A stretch of 64,000 bases of DNA from Bradyrhizobium sp. BR13661 (GTDB taxonomy: Bacteria; Pseudomonadota; Alphaproteobacteria; Rhizobiales; Xanthobacteraceae), in assembly GCF_029892425.1 (NCBI RefSeq), contig NZ_JARXWB010000027.1, positions 47,088-111,087 on the forward strand, written 5' to 3'. A program made the translations under genes and the position numbers. Under the pieces are notes generated by a model that was not told the DNA's origin, searched no databases, and was given only the letters and a program-made list of their open reading frames with translations. Positions 1 to 8,793 of the stretch are shown one piece after another. How positions within the stretch are numbered: position 1 is the first letter of the stretch; every line of letters starts with the position of its first letter.

Positions 1-1
1 G

Positions 2-580
2 TTCAACAATCTGATCGGCACCAGTGCCTATGCCTTCTTTCGAGCGTTCCGTGCCGCCTGCCGCGCCCGCGGCATCGACCAGGCCGCCGAAATTCCGGTC
101 GCGAGCTGCACGCTGTCGGAACCGGAATTGCCTGAAATCGGCCTGGACGCGGTCGACGGGCACCTGTCCTCGAGTGTCTATTTCTCCTCGTTAAACTCTC
201 CGGAAAATGCTGCGTTCATTCGCGCCTATACGACGTCCTTTCCGAAAGGACCGGTCTCGTCGGCAGACGCTGAATCCTCCTACATCGCCGTCAAGCTGCT
301 CGCGGCGGCGCTGGTGCAGGCCGGGACCGACGATGCCCGCACCGTGCGTGCCGCCGTCGCCGACCAGCGGCTACGCGCCCCGCAAGGCGAGGTCCGCATC
401 GACCGACAGACCTTTCACGCCTGGCTCACGCCACGGATCGGCCGTTCGACCGCCGGCGGGCAGTTCGAAGTGCTGCTGGAATCGCGCGAGCCGATCGCTC
501 CGGATCCCTATCTCGTCCAGTCGTCGCCGCGCTTCGCCAGCGCGATGCGCTCCCCGCTGTTGAAGGTGGTGCAATCATGA
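2..580 (+). CDS. AmiC-like amide-sensing substrate-binding protein, 5' truncated
   Basis: Only the C-terminal 192 residues are present; the reading frame is open from the first bases of the window. The sequence resembles the C-terminal lobe of type I periplasmic-binding-fold proteins of the AmiC/UrtA/FmdD group, for example the stretch SADAESSYIAVKLLAAAL, which has a close counterpart (NQEAENSYLAVYLYK) in the full solute-binding protein at 1253-2494. Its stop overlaps the start of the AmiR-like gene by 4 nt (ATGA). In Pseudomonas, cytoplasmic AmiC binds short amides and releases AmiR, and this gene order suggests the same role. Whether it has a signal peptide cannot be judged, so a second transporter-binding protein remains possible. 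Confidence 0.85.
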   Translation, partial: FNNLIGTSAYAFFRAFRAACRARGIDQAAEIPVASCTLSEPELPEIGLDAVDGHLSSSVYFSSLNSPENAAFIRAYTTSFPKGPVSSADAESSYIAVKLLAAALVQAGTDDARTVRAAVADQRLRAPQGEVRIDRQTFHAWLTPRIGRSTAGGQFEVLLESREPIAPDPYLVQSSPRFASAMRSPLLKVVQS

Positions 581-1242
581 GCTCCCGACTGCTGCAAAAC
601 TTCAAGGGCGGCCGCGCCATCGTCGTGGTCAGGCGGGGCGGATGGGAGAGTGCGCTCGAAACGACGCTCGCCAAGCTCGGCGTCTCCACCGAATATCCTG
701 AGATCGTCGACGGCCGGGCCCAGATCGAGATTGCGAGCCTTCAGGCCGACCGCGACATCCTGTTCGTGGACGGTGATCTCGAAGGCGCGGTAGCGATCGA
801 GGTCAACCCGGCCTCGCGGCTGCCTCCGGCGCCGGTGATCGGCCTCGTTGGCGTCGAGGCGCCGAGCCGGCTAAAGGCGCTCGTCAATCTCGGTGCGACC
901 TCGTTCCTGCGCAAGCCGGTGCATGGCGGCGCGGTCTATACATCCCTGTTCATGGGCATCAACCAGTTCCTGCTGCGCGCCGAAATGAGCGAGCGCCTCC
1001 AGGATCTCGAGGAGCGCCGTCGCGGTCGTCGTGCGGTGATCCGGGCCGTCATCCTGCTGATGCAGCAGGACAGCCTCGATGAGGATGGTGCCTATTCCCA
1101 GCTCCGTCGCGAAAGCATGCGCGCGCGGCAGAACATGGAACTCTATTGCGAAGAGTTTCTAAGCAAGCGGGCGAAGCCGCCCGACACGACCGGCCGCACG
1201 ACCGGCATCATGCTGCAAGGCGGCAACAAGCAAGCCATCTAG
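577..1242 (+). CDS. amiR: AmiR-like ANTAR-domain antiterminator
   Basis: This 221-residue protein has a pseudo-receiver N-terminal half (about 1-125) and a C-terminal ANTAR-type helical domain (about 130-200). It also has the coiled linker after LLRAEMSERLQDLEERRRGR that is typical of AmiR. The receiver part lacks the usual acidic pocket and phosphoacceptor pattern, as in AmiR, which is controlled by protein-protein contact with AmiC rather than by phosphorylation. It starts inside the stop of the AmiC-like gene, so the two are probably co-translated as a complex. The expected function is binding of nascent mRNA hairpins to allow read-through into the amide transport and hydrolysis genes downstream. 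No ANTAR target was proven by eye; the hairpin at 2505-2558 is one candidate. Confidence 0.85.
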   Translation: MSSRLLQNFKGGRAIVVVRRGGWESALETTLAKLGVSTEYPEIVDGRAQIEIASLQADRDILFVDGDLEGAVAIEVNPASRLPPAPVIGLVGVEAPSRLKALVNLGATSFLRKPVHGGAVYTSLFMGINQFLLRAEMSERLQDLEERRRGRRAVIRAVILLMQQDSLDEDGAYSQLRRESMRARQNMELYCEEFLSKRAKPPDTTGRTTGIMLQGGNKQAI

Positions 1243-1252
1243 GAGAAGCGAA

Positions 1253-2494
1253 ATGAGCAAGTCTGTATTGCGGGGGCTGCGTGCCGCAGCCCTCACGGGG
1301 ACGCTTGTCCTCGGATCCACCCTGGTACAAGCGGCCGAGAACCCGATCAAACTCGGCGTGCTGGAGGATCAGTCCGGCGACTTCGCCGCGGCCACCATCG
1401 GCAAGGTCCACGCCATCGAGCTCGCCGCCGAGGAAATCAACAAGGCCGGCGGCATCATGGGCCGGCCGCTTGAGCTCGTTCCTTACGACACCCAATCTGA
1501 CAACACCCGCTACCAGGAGTTCATGCGGCGCGTGCTCCAGCGCGACAAGGTCGACGTTGTGTTCGCGGGCTTCTCCTCGGCCTCGCGCGAGGCCTATCGG
1601 CCGATCGTCGACCAGTTCAACGGCTTCGCCTTCTACAACAACCAGTATGAAGGCGGCGTCTGCGACGGCCATATGGTCGTCACCGGCGCGGTGCCCGAGC
1701 AGCAGTTCTCCACGCTGATCCCCTATATGATGGAGAAGTACGGCAAGAACGTCTACACGCTAGCGGCCGACTACAATTTCGGCCAGATCTCGGCGGAGTG
1801 GGTGCGCAAGATCGTCAAGGAGAACGGCGGCAAGATGGCCGGCGAGGAATTCATCCCGCTCGGCGTATCGCAATTCTCGCAGAGCATCCAGAACATCCAG
1901 AAGGCCAAGCCCGACTTCGTGGTCACGCTGCTGGTCGGCACCGCACAGGCCTCTTATTACGAGCAGGCGGCTTCCGCCAACGTCAACCTGCCGATGGCGT
2001 CCTCCGTCAACGTCGGGCAGGGCTACGAGCACAAGCGCTTCAAGCCGCCGAGCCTGAAGGACATGTACGTCACCACCAACTACATCGAGGAGATCGACTC
2101 GCCCAAGAGCAAGGCGTTCTACGCCAAGTTCAAGGCGAAGTTCCCGAGCGAGCCGTATGTGAACCAGGAGGCGGAAAACTCCTATCTCGCCGTCTATCTC
2201 TACAAGCAGATGGTGGAACGGGCGAAATCGACCAAGCGTGAGGACATCCGAAAAGTGATCGCGATGGGAGATGTCTGCATGGATGCGCCGGAGGGCAAGG
2301 TCTGCATCGACCCCAAGAGCCAGCATATGTCGCACACGATCTATCTGGCCAAGGTGGGTGCCGATCATTCGATCTCCTTCCCGAAGACCTGGGAGGACAT
2401 CAAGCCATACTGGTTGGGTGAGGCCGGCTGCGATCTCACAAAGAAAGATCCGATGGCCCAATACACGCCGTCGAATCCGCCGCCGAAACCCTGA
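1253..2494 (+). CDS. Urea/short-chain amide ABC transporter substrate-binding protein
   Basis: This 413-residue protein has a clear signal peptide (basic start, hydrophobic stretch, cleavage near residue 28 after LVQA). The rest is a type I periplasmic binding fold: KLGVLEDQSGDFA at the N-terminus, the AAEEINKAGGI motif, and the second lobe ending in YWLGEAGCDLTKKDP. It belongs to the UrtA/FmdD/AmiC group that binds urea or small amides and delivers them to a LivHMGF-like permease. It begins 10 nt after the AmiR-like gene with a good ribosome-binding site (ggagaag). A strong hairpin follows the stop, which could raise the level of this protein relative to the membrane subunits. The exact ligand is inferred from the neighbouring formamidase. 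Confidence 0.92.
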   Translation: MSKSVLRGLRAAALTGTLVLGSTLVQAAENPIKLGVLEDQSGDFAAATIGKVHAIELAAEEINKAGGIMGRPLELVPYDTQSDNTRYQEFMRRVLQRDKVDVVFAGFSSASREAYRPIVDQFNGFAFYNNQYEGGVCDGHMVVTGAVPEQQFSTLIPYMMEKYGKNVYTLAADYNFGQISAEWVRKIVKENGGKMAGEEFIPLGVSQFSQSIQNIQKAKPDFVVTLLVGTAQASYYEQAASANVNLPMASSVNVGQGYEHKRFKPPSLKDMYVTTNYIEEIDSPKSKAFYAKFKAKFPSEPYVNQEAENSYLAVYLYKQMVERAKSTKREDIRKVIAMGDVCMDAPEGKVCIDPKSQHMSHTIYLAKVGADHSISFPKTWEDIKPYWLGEAGCDLTKKDPMAQYTPSNPPPKP

Positions 2495-2504
2495 CCCGGC
2501 GGCT

Positions 2505-2558
2505 GATCGCTCCGGCCCTCCGGGCACGCCCTGGCGTTGCCGGCGGGCCGGGGCGATC
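2505..2558 (+). promoter_or_regulatory. Long intercistronic hairpin in the amide operon
   Basis: The arm at 2505-2518 pairs with 2545-2558 over 14 positions (13 Watson-Crick pairs and one G-T), enclosing a 26-nt loop. It lies 10 nt after the binding-protein stop and about 50 nt before the permease start. No run of T follows, so it is not a classical intrinsic terminator. It may protect the upstream mRNA, or serve as an attenuator or ANTAR target for the AmiR-like protein. Confidence 0.6.
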
Positions 2559-2608
2559 ACGGACATCTGCGGCGGTAACGCCGCGTCTTCCTCCAGACTG
2601 GTTGGTTC

Positions 2609-3481
2609 ATGGATATCGCGACCCACGTGTTTTCGGCGCTCTATCAATTCGGCGACGCCTTTGCGTTTCTGGTGCTGTCGGCCTGCGGGCTCGCGGTGAT
2701 CTTCGGCATGATGGGCGTGATCAATCTCGCCCATGGCGAGTTCATCATGTGCGGTGCGTATGTGACGGCTGCGACCGTGCATGCGGGCTTGCCGCTGCCG
2801 CTGGGCATCCTGGCAGGCACGGTCGTATCTGCGCTTGTCGGCGTCCTCGTCGAACTCGCGGTCATCCGCCATCTCTACGACCGACCGCTCGACACCATCG
2901 TCGCGACCTGGGGCCTCAGCCTGATCGCCACGCAGGGCACGTTGATCATGGTCGGATCGACCATGGCCGGCGTTGGTACGCCGTTCGGCAGCTTTCAAGT
3001 TGGTGACTATTCCTATTCGATCTATCGCATCGTGCTGTTCTGCGCCGCGCTCGGCGTGCTGGCCGGGCTCTACGCGCTGTTCAACTGGACGCGCTTCGGC
3101 GTGCTGGCGCGCGCCACCATTCAGGTCCCGCATATGGCCGCCGCGCTCGGAGTCGACACCCGCTTGATCTACAGCCTCACCTTCGCCTGCGGGGCGGGGC
3201 TCGCCGGCCTCGCCGGTGGTCTCTATGCGCCGACCATGACGCTGGTGCCCACCATGGGCGCCACCTTCATCATGGAGGCATTCGTCACCGTGGTAATCGG
3301 CGGCGCCGACGTGTTCCTCGGCACGGCGCCGGCCGGCGGCCTGCTCGCGATCGTGAAGTCGGGGATGACGTCCTGGCAAGGGCAGCTATTCGGTCAGATC
3401 GGTCTCTTGGTCGCCGTCATCATTGTGGTCCGGGTGCTGCCGAAGGGCATCTCCGGCTTCGTGCTGCGCGAACGCACCTGA
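2609..3481 (+). CDS. Branched-chain/urea-type ABC transporter permease (LivH/UrtB class)
   Basis: A 290-residue polytopic inner-membrane protein with about eight hydrophobic segments. Family hallmarks include the early GMMGVINLAHGEFIMCGAY stretch, where LivH, UrtB and BraD proteins carry a near-identical segment, and a late GGADVFLGTAPAGGLLAI segment. It forms half of the membrane channel of the importer whose binding protein lies just upstream. It is followed 16 nt later by the second permease. The substrate is assigned from context (amide/urea) and not from the sequence of this subunit. Confidence 0.92.
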   Translation: MDIATHVFSALYQFGDAFAFLVLSACGLAVIFGMMGVINLAHGEFIMCGAYVTAATVHAGLPLPLGILAGTVVSALVGVLVELAVIRHLYDRPLDTIVATWGLSLIATQGTLIMVGSTMAGVGTPFGSFQVGDYSYSIYRIVLFCAALGVLAGLYALFNWTRFGVLARATIQVPHMAAALGVDTRLIYSLTFACGAGLAGLAGGLYAPTMTLVPTMGATFIMEAFVTVVIGGADVFLGTAPAGGLLAIVKSGMTSWQGQLFGQIGLLVAVIIVVRVLPKGISGFVLRERT

Positions 3482-3496
3482 CGGAGTGATGGCGTC

Positions 3497-4561
3497 GTGA
3501 GCGGTTTCCTCTCTTTCTTCTGTCGTCTCGAAGGCCCACAGACCGTCGGTCGTGGTCCGGCCTTCTGGAGCCTATTTGCCGTCGTGATGATGATCGCGGT
3601 CGCCTATCCGCTGTTCAGCGACGGCTACACGGTCGGCAACACCGTCTACTTCTTCGTCTGGGTGTTCATCGCTCTCAGCCTCTGCCTGATCTGGGGCTAT
3701 GGCGGCTCGCTCTCCTTCGGTCAGACCGCGTTCTTCGGCATCGCGGGATATGGTTACGGCGTCCTGACCCTCAATTTCGGTTCGGCCTATGGATTCACAT
3801 TGGTGGCGCTGGTGGCGGCGGTCGCGATTGCGGCGCTCTTTGCGGCCTTGCTCGGCTATTTCATGTTCTTCGGCCGCATCGCCGGCGTATTCCTCGGTAT
3901 CGTCACGCTCGCCGTGACCCTGATGCTGGAGCGCTTCATGGCGCAGACCGCGGGACCGGAGTGGCACATTGGTAGTGCGCGGCTCAACGGCTTCAACGGC
4001 ATGAGCGCGATGCCGCCTCTAACCATCCCGTGGCCGGGGGAGCCGATCGTGCTATTCGCCGATGTCGGGCTATATTATTTCGTGCTTGGCCTTTTGGTCT
4101 TCGTCTATCTGGCCTTGCGCATCCTGATGAACTCGTCATTCGGCAATGTGATCGTCGCGATTCGCGAGAACCCGGAACGGGCCGAGATGCTCGGCTACGA
4201 TGTTCGCAAGTATCAGCTCATTACTTTCGTCATTGGCGCCGTGCTAGCGGGGATATCGGGCGTGCTCTACACGGCGTGGGGACAATATATCACGCCTTCG
4301 AGCATGGGCATGACGGCAGCGGCGTTGCCGCTGATCTGGGTTGCCGTCGGTGGCCGCAGTGACCTGACCTCGACCGTAGTCGGCACGCTGGTCGTGCTGG
4401 CGGCATTCCAGGCGCTCACGATCTACGGCAGCCAGTATGCGCTCGTCTTCATGGGTGTGCTGCTGGTGCTGACCGTCCTCATCGCCCCGAACGGTCTCGT
4501 GCTCGGGACGATGAACTGGTTCGGGCGACTGGCCGCGCGCATCACCCAAAGGGCCGGCTGA
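3497..4561 (+). CDS. Branched-chain/urea-type ABC transporter permease (LivM/UrtC class)
   Basis: A 354-residue polytopic membrane protein starting with GTG. It shows the LivM/UrtC signature region WGYGGSLSFGQTAFFGIAGY near residues 70-90 and the cytoplasmic loop IRENPERAEMLGYDVRKYQL that contacts the ATPase. It pairs with the preceding permease to form the channel. Its stop overlaps the start of the first ATPase by one base (TGATG), which indicates translational coupling within the amide operon. Confidence 0.93.
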   Translation: MSGFLSFFCRLEGPQTVGRGPAFWSLFAVVMMIAVAYPLFSDGYTVGNTVYFFVWVFIALSLCLIWGYGGSLSFGQTAFFGIAGYGYGVLTLNFGSAYGFTLVALVAAVAIAALFAALLGYFMFFGRIAGVFLGIVTLAVTLMLERFMAQTAGPEWHIGSARLNGFNGMSAMPPLTIPWPGEPIVLFADVGLYYFVLGLLVFVYLALRILMNSSFGNVIVAIRENPERAEMLGYDVRKYQLITFVIGAVLAGISGVLYTAWGQYITPSSMGMTAAALPLIWVAVGGRSDLTSTVVGTLVVLAAFQALTIYGSQYALVFMGVLLVLTVLIAPNGLVLGTMNWFGRLAARITQRAG

Positions 4562-5277
4562 TGTCATTGCTCGAGCTTCGTAAACTGAACAAGCATTTTG
4601 GTGGCCTGCACGTCACCAATGCCGTTGACCTCACGTTGGAGGCGGGTGAGATCCACTGCCTGATTGGCCCGAACGGCGCCGGAAAGAGTACGTTGTTCCG
4701 CCTGATCCTCGGCGAGCACCATCCCGGCAGCGGCGATGTCCTCTTCGCGGGAGAAAACATCACGTCGCTGAAGTCCTTTGCGCGGATTCGCCGCGGACTG
4801 TCGGTCAAGTTCCAGGTGCCTGGTGTCTTCAAGGGGTTATCCGTCCGCCAGAACCTTGAGATCGCCTTGCAGAGCCGACATCGCGGTAGGGAGCTCGAAG
4901 CGGAGATCGACAGACTGCTCGCCTTCCTCGGACTTGCGAGCGAGCAGGCGCAGACCGCCGGCAATCTGAGCCACGGCCAGAAGCAGTGGCTCGAGATCGG
5001 CATGGCGATCAGCTTGAAACCGAGCCTTCTGTTGCTCGACGAGCCGACCGCCGGCATGTCTCCGGAGGAAACCCACATGACGGGTGAGATGGTGCAGCGG
5101 CTGAATGCCGATGGCATGACTGTGCTGGCGATCGAGCACGACATGGCCTTCGTGCGCCAGGTTGCGCAGCGCGTGACCGTGTTGCATCTCGGTCAGGTCT
5201 TTGCGCAGGGCTCGATCGACGAGATCGTGGCCGACGAACGTGTAGCGGCGATCTATCTGGGGCAGGCCCATGCTTGA
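4561..5277 (+). CDS. ABC transporter ATP-binding protein (UrtD-like)
   Basis: A 238-residue ATPase with Walker A GPNGAGKST (residues 36-44), signature LSHGQKQWLEIG (from 136), Walker B LLLLDEPTAG (from 156) and the switch histidine in EHDM. The signature form LSHGQKQWLEI is characteristic of UrtD-type subunits, where LivG has a different sequence. This supports urea or small amides as the substrate rather than branched amino acids. It overlaps its upstream neighbour by one base and its downstream neighbour by 8 nt, so all five importer genes are tightly packed. Confidence 0.93.
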   Translation: MSLLELRKLNKHFGGLHVTNAVDLTLEAGEIHCLIGPNGAGKSTLFRLILGEHHPGSGDVLFAGENITSLKSFARIRRGLSVKFQVPGVFKGLSVRQNLEIALQSRHRGRELEAEIDRLLAFLGLASEQAQTAGNLSHGQKQWLEIGMAISLKPSLLLLDEPTAGMSPEETHMTGEMVQRLNADGMTVLAIEHDMAFVRQVAQRVTVLHLGQVFAQGSIDEIVADERVAAIYLGQAHA

Positions 5278-5998
5278 TATGCCGCGTAAGGAAGTGATCC
5301 TCTCGACGCTGGCTCTGCGCGCCGGCTATGGCGGCAAGCCCGTCCTGCAGGGCCTCGAGATCGAGGTGCGGGAAGGCGAGATCGTCGCTGTCATCGGACG
5401 CAACGGTGTCGGAAAGTCCACGCTGATGAAGAGCCTGATCGGGCTGGTGCCAGCGATGAGCGGCTCGATCGTCTATCGCGGCAAGGCGGTGGAATCTCTC
5501 CCGGCACACAAGCGGGCTCGCCTCGGCATGGGTTTTGTGCCGCAGGGGCGCGACGTGTTCCCGCGGCTGACTGTCGGCGAGAACGTTGCGGTCGGCGCCG
5601 CGATCAAGGGCAGCGGCATCCCCGAGGAAGGGCGGCGCAAGATCGTCGAGGCGTTTCCGATTCTCGCCGAGCGCTGGACCCAGCGTGCCGGCACGATGTC
5701 CGGCGGCCAGCAGCAGCAACTCGCGATCGGGCGGGTCTTGATTGCCGATCCCAATCTCATCCTGCTCGACGAGCCGTCGGAGGGCATCCAGCCCAACATC
5801 GTTCAGGATATCGCGCGCAACATGGTCGAGCTCAACCGTAGGACTGGCGTGACCATCATCCTGGTCGAGCAGAATCTCGACATGATCCGTGCCATGGCGC
5901 AGCGCTGCTACGTCATGGACAAAGGCCGCATCGTCGCAAGCCTCGACCGCTCGGCGCTCGACGATGAGGCTGAGATGCGCCGCCACCTCGCGGTTTGA
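5270..5998 (+). CDS. ABC transporter ATP-binding protein (UrtE-like)
   Basis: A 242-residue ATPase with Walker A GRNGVGKST (residues 43-51), signature MSGGQQQQLAIGR (from 143) and Walker B LILLDEPSEGIQP (from 163). The glutamine-rich signature is typical of UrtE-type subunits and differs from the LivF form. It is the second nucleotide-binding subunit of the importer. The first ATG overlaps the previous gene by 8 nt. A second in-frame ATG three codons later (MPRKEV) is an alternative start. Confidence 0.93.
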   Translation: MLDMPRKEVILSTLALRAGYGGKPVLQGLEIEVREGEIVAVIGRNGVGKSTLMKSLIGLVPAMSGSIVYRGKAVESLPAHKRARLGMGFVPQGRDVFPRLTVGENVAVGAAIKGSGIPEEGRRKIVEAFPILAERWTQRAGTMSGGQQQQLAIGRVLIADPNLILLDEPSEGIQPNIVQDIARNMVELNRRTGVTIILVEQNLDMIRAMAQRCYVMDKGRIVASLDRSALDDEAEMRRHLAV

Positions 5999-6028
5999 GA
6001 GCGACGCCTATAACCAAGGAGAACAGCA

Positions 6029-7018
6029 ATGGCCTGGCAAAACGACTCGATTATGGCCCGCAAGGGTGTCGCCAAGGGCGAGCGCGGCAAGGAATACACG
6101 ATCACCGAAACCGAGCAAGGCAAGTACCACTATGTCTACGGCCCCTATGTGAAGCCGGTGCTGACGGTCGATCCGGGCGCCGTCGTCTCCGCCGAGACGC
6201 ATGACGCGTTCGAAGGCGCAATCAAGCACGAGACCGACAGCCCGTCCAAGATTCTCAACTTTCCGTTCCTCAATCCGCAGAACGGACCGATCCACGTCAA
6301 TGGCGCCGAGAAAGGCGACGTGCTGGCCGTTTACATCGAAAGCATCGTGCCACGGGGACCGCAGCCGTGCGGCACCACCGTGGTCATGCCGGACTTCGGA
6401 GGGCTGGTCAGCACTGCCCAGACCGCGCTGCTCAATCCCGCGCTCCCTGAGCGCGTTAAAAAGCTCGAGATCGATGCCAAGACCGGAACGAAGTGGAACG
6501 ACAAGATCACGCTGCCCTACGAGCCCTTCATAGGCACCATCGGTACCTCGCCGGAGATTGAGGCGATCTCGTCGCTGGTTCCGGACTATTACGGTGGTAA
6601 CATGGACCTTCCCGACGTCGGTGTCGGTGCCGTCATTTACCTGCCGGTCAACACCAAGGGTGCGCTGCTTTATCTCGGCGACTGCCATGCCGCACAAGGC
6701 GATGGCGAGCTCTGTGGGGTCGCCATCGAACATCCGACCGTGACAACGGTTCAGATCGACTTGATCAAGGGCTGGACCATTGCGTGGCCGCGGCTCGAGA
6801 CGAAGGAGTTCATTATGACCATTGGCTCGGCGCGACCGATGGAGGACGCCGCCCGCATCGCCTATCGCGAGCTCTGCCGCTGGATGGCGGCCGACTACGG
6901 CTTCGACGAGATCGACGCCTACATGCTGCTAACTCAGGCCGGACGCATGCGTGTCGGCAACATGGTCGATCCCAAATATACGCTCGGCGCCTCCATCAAG
7001 AAGTCCTATCTCGTTTGA
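6029..7018 (+). CDS. Acetamidase/formamidase family amidohydrolase
   Basis: This 329-residue cytoplasmic enzyme belongs to the FmdA/AmdA family, which hydrolyses formamide or acetamide to ammonia and the acid. The family motif LGDCHAAQGDGELCG lies at about 216-230, and the N-terminal region has the usual DPGAVVSAETHDAF stretch with the metal-site histidine and aspartate. It follows the importer genes with an AGGAG ribosome-binding site. This makes the operon a complete uptake-and-hydrolysis route for a small amide as nitrogen source. Formamide versus acetamide cannot be decided from sequence alone. Confidence 0.9.
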   Translation: MAWQNDSIMARKGVAKGERGKEYTITETEQGKYHYVYGPYVKPVLTVDPGAVVSAETHDAFEGAIKHETDSPSKILNFPFLNPQNGPIHVNGAEKGDVLAVYIESIVPRGPQPCGTTVVMPDFGGLVSTAQTALLNPALPERVKKLEIDAKTGTKWNDKITLPYEPFIGTIGTSPEIEAISSLVPDYYGGNMDLPDVGVGAVIYLPVNTKGALLYLGDCHAAQGDGELCGVAIEHPTVTTVQIDLIKGWTIAWPRLETKEFIMTIGSARPMEDAARIAYRELCRWMAADYGFDEIDAYMLLTQAGRMRVGNMVDPKYTLGASIKKSYLV

Positions 7019-7032
7019 GGACCGGCAAGGCC

Positions 7033-8772
7033 ATGTCGCGCATACACAAAGTCGCCGCCGTCCAGTTCGAGCCGACGATGTTCGAGAAGGAGCGCAACAT
7101 TGCGCGCCTGCTCGATCTCTGCGAGCAGGCGGCGGCTGCCGGTGCCAAGCTGATCGTCACGCCGGAAATGGGGACGACCGGTTATTGCTGGTTCGACCGT
7201 GCCGAGGTTGCGCCTTTTGTCGAGACGATCCCGGGGCCAACCACGAACCGTTTCGCGGCGCTGGCGTGCAAGCACGCCTGTTACATCGTGGTCGGCATGC
7301 CGGAGGTCGATGAAGACGGCATCTACTTCAACACGGCCGTCCTGATCGGCCCCGACGGCGTTGTCGGTCGTCACCGCAAGACGCATCCCTACATCTCGGA
7401 GCCGAAATGGGCGGCGGCGGGCGATCTGCACAACCAGGTGTTCAAGACGCCGATCGGGCGGATCGCGCTGCTGATCTGTATGGACATCCATTTCGTGGAA
7501 ACGGCGCGCCTGATGGCGCTCGGGGGCGCGGACGTCATCTGCCATATTTCCAACTGGCTGGCAGAGCGGACGCCCGCGCCTTACTGGATCAGTCGCGCCT
7601 TCGAGAACGGCTGCTACGTCATTGAGAGCAATCGATGGGGGCTCGAACGCGGCGTGCAATTCAGCGGCGGCAGCTGCGTGATTGCGCCGGACGGGCAGGT
7701 GACGGCTGTGCTTGATAGGGGCGATGGAGTCCTGCTGTCCGAGATCGATCTCGACGCTGCCCGCGTGCGCCGCGTGCTCGGCGAAACCGTGTTCGCGCAG
7801 CGACGGCCGGAGCTCTACCCAGAGCTGCTGACCGACACGTTCAGCTGGAACCCGCGCGATTTCTTCGGTCTTTATGGCCACGAGTCCTGGCCGCCCGGAA
7901 AGGCGTCGCGAATATGTGTCGCGCAGTTTTCACCTGGCGATGACGCCGGCCAAAATCTCGGGGAGATCGCAGCCCTCGCGCGCAAGGCCGCGGCCGATGG
8001 CGCCGAGCTGGTGGTCTTTCCGGAGTTGGCGTTGACGGGATTAGCGGATCCCGCAGCATCGGCCCAACCAGTGCCGGGGCCGGCGACTGAGGCTCTTGGC
8101 GAACTCGCTGAAGAACTCGACCTCTATCTGGTCTGCGGCTTCGCCGAACGCAGCGGCGATCTCGTCTACAACAGCGCCTGCCTGGTTTCGCCCGACGGAG
8201 AGGTCTCGGTCTATCGCAAGACGCATCTTACGGCCGACGAGCGCGGCTGGGCCACCGCGGGTGACGGCTGGACCGTCGTGGACACGCCGATTGGCCGCAT
8301 CGGGTTGTTGATCGGGCATGACGCGTCGTTCCCGGAAGCAGGCCGGGTTCTGGCGCTGCGTGGTTGCGACCTCATCGCGTGTCCTGCTGCGATCAAGGGT
8401 CGCTTCAGTTCGTCGCATGCCGGCACCGAAGTCGGGCAGCCCGAGCCAATTCCGACGGGGCCGGATCCGCATCACTGGCACCACTTCCGCGTTCGCGCCG
8501 GTGAAAACAACCTGTTCTTCGCCTTTGCCAACGTCGTCGATCCCGAACGCTCCTATCCCGGGCTGAGCGGCGTTTTCGGCCCCGACACATTCGCGTTTCC
8601 GCGTCGGGAGGCGATCGCGACCGGCGGCGCGGGCGTTGCTACTGCGCGGGTCGACACCACCAATCTCGACAGCGTCTATCCGACCAACGTGGTGCGGCGG
8701 AAGGATCTGGTTTCGATGCGAATACCGCACAGCTATCGTGGATTGGTCAAGGCAACGGCGAACAACGACTGA
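7033..8772 (+). CDS. Two-domain nitrilase-superfamily amidohydrolase, second domain lacking its nucleophile
   Basis: The start is the ATG at 7033, just after the formamidase stop, giving 579 residues. Two carbon-nitrogen hydrolase domains lie in tandem. Domain 1 (about 5-270) has the full Glu-Lys-Cys triad: E45 in TPEMG, K116 in RKTHPY and C149 in LLICMDIHF. Domain 2 (about 293-560) keeps E331 in FPELALTG and K396 in RKTHLT, but the nucleophile position reads LLIGHDASF, so Cys is replaced by Gly428. Domain 1 should therefore be catalytic and domain 2 inactive, perhaps a built-in dimer partner or ligand sensor. Context suggests action on an amide, carbamoyl or nitrile compound brought in by the upstream importer. 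Confidence 0.88.
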   Translation: MSRIHKVAAVQFEPTMFEKERNIARLLDLCEQAAAAGAKLIVTPEMGTTGYCWFDRAEVAPFVETIPGPTTNRFAALACKHACYIVVGMPEVDEDGIYFNTAVLIGPDGVVGRHRKTHPYISEPKWAAAGDLHNQVFKTPIGRIALLICMDIHFVETARLMALGGADVICHISNWLAERTPAPYWISRAFENGCYVIESNRWGLERGVQFSGGSCVIAPDGQVTAVLDRGDGVLLSEIDLDAARVRRVLGETVFAQRRPELYPELLTDTFSWNPRDFFGLYGHESWPPGKASRICVAQFSPGDDAGQNLGEIAALARKAAADGAELVVFPELALTGLADPAASAQPVPGPATEALGELAEELDLYLVCGFAERSGDLVYNSACLVSPDGEVSVYRKTHLTADERGWATAGDGWTVVDTPIGRIGLLIGHDASFPEAGRVLALRGCDLIACPAAIKGRFSSSHAGTEVGQPEPIPTGPDPHHWHHFRVRAGENNLFFAFANVVDPERSYPGLSGVFGPDTFAFPRREAIATGGAGVATARVDTTNLDSVYPTNVVRRKDLVSMRIPHSYRGLVKATANND

Positions 8773-8793
8773 AACAAGAAAAGGAAACAGGCC

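Noticed and set aside
2505..2558. Intrinsic terminator after the binding-protein gene
   Set aside because: There is no T run after the stem, and the downstream genes clearly belong to the same transporter.
1760..3379. 539-codon open frame on the minus strand across the binding protein and permease genes
   Set aside because: It is the GC-rich antisense shadow of two well-supported genes; its translation is Arg/His/Asp-rich with no domain.
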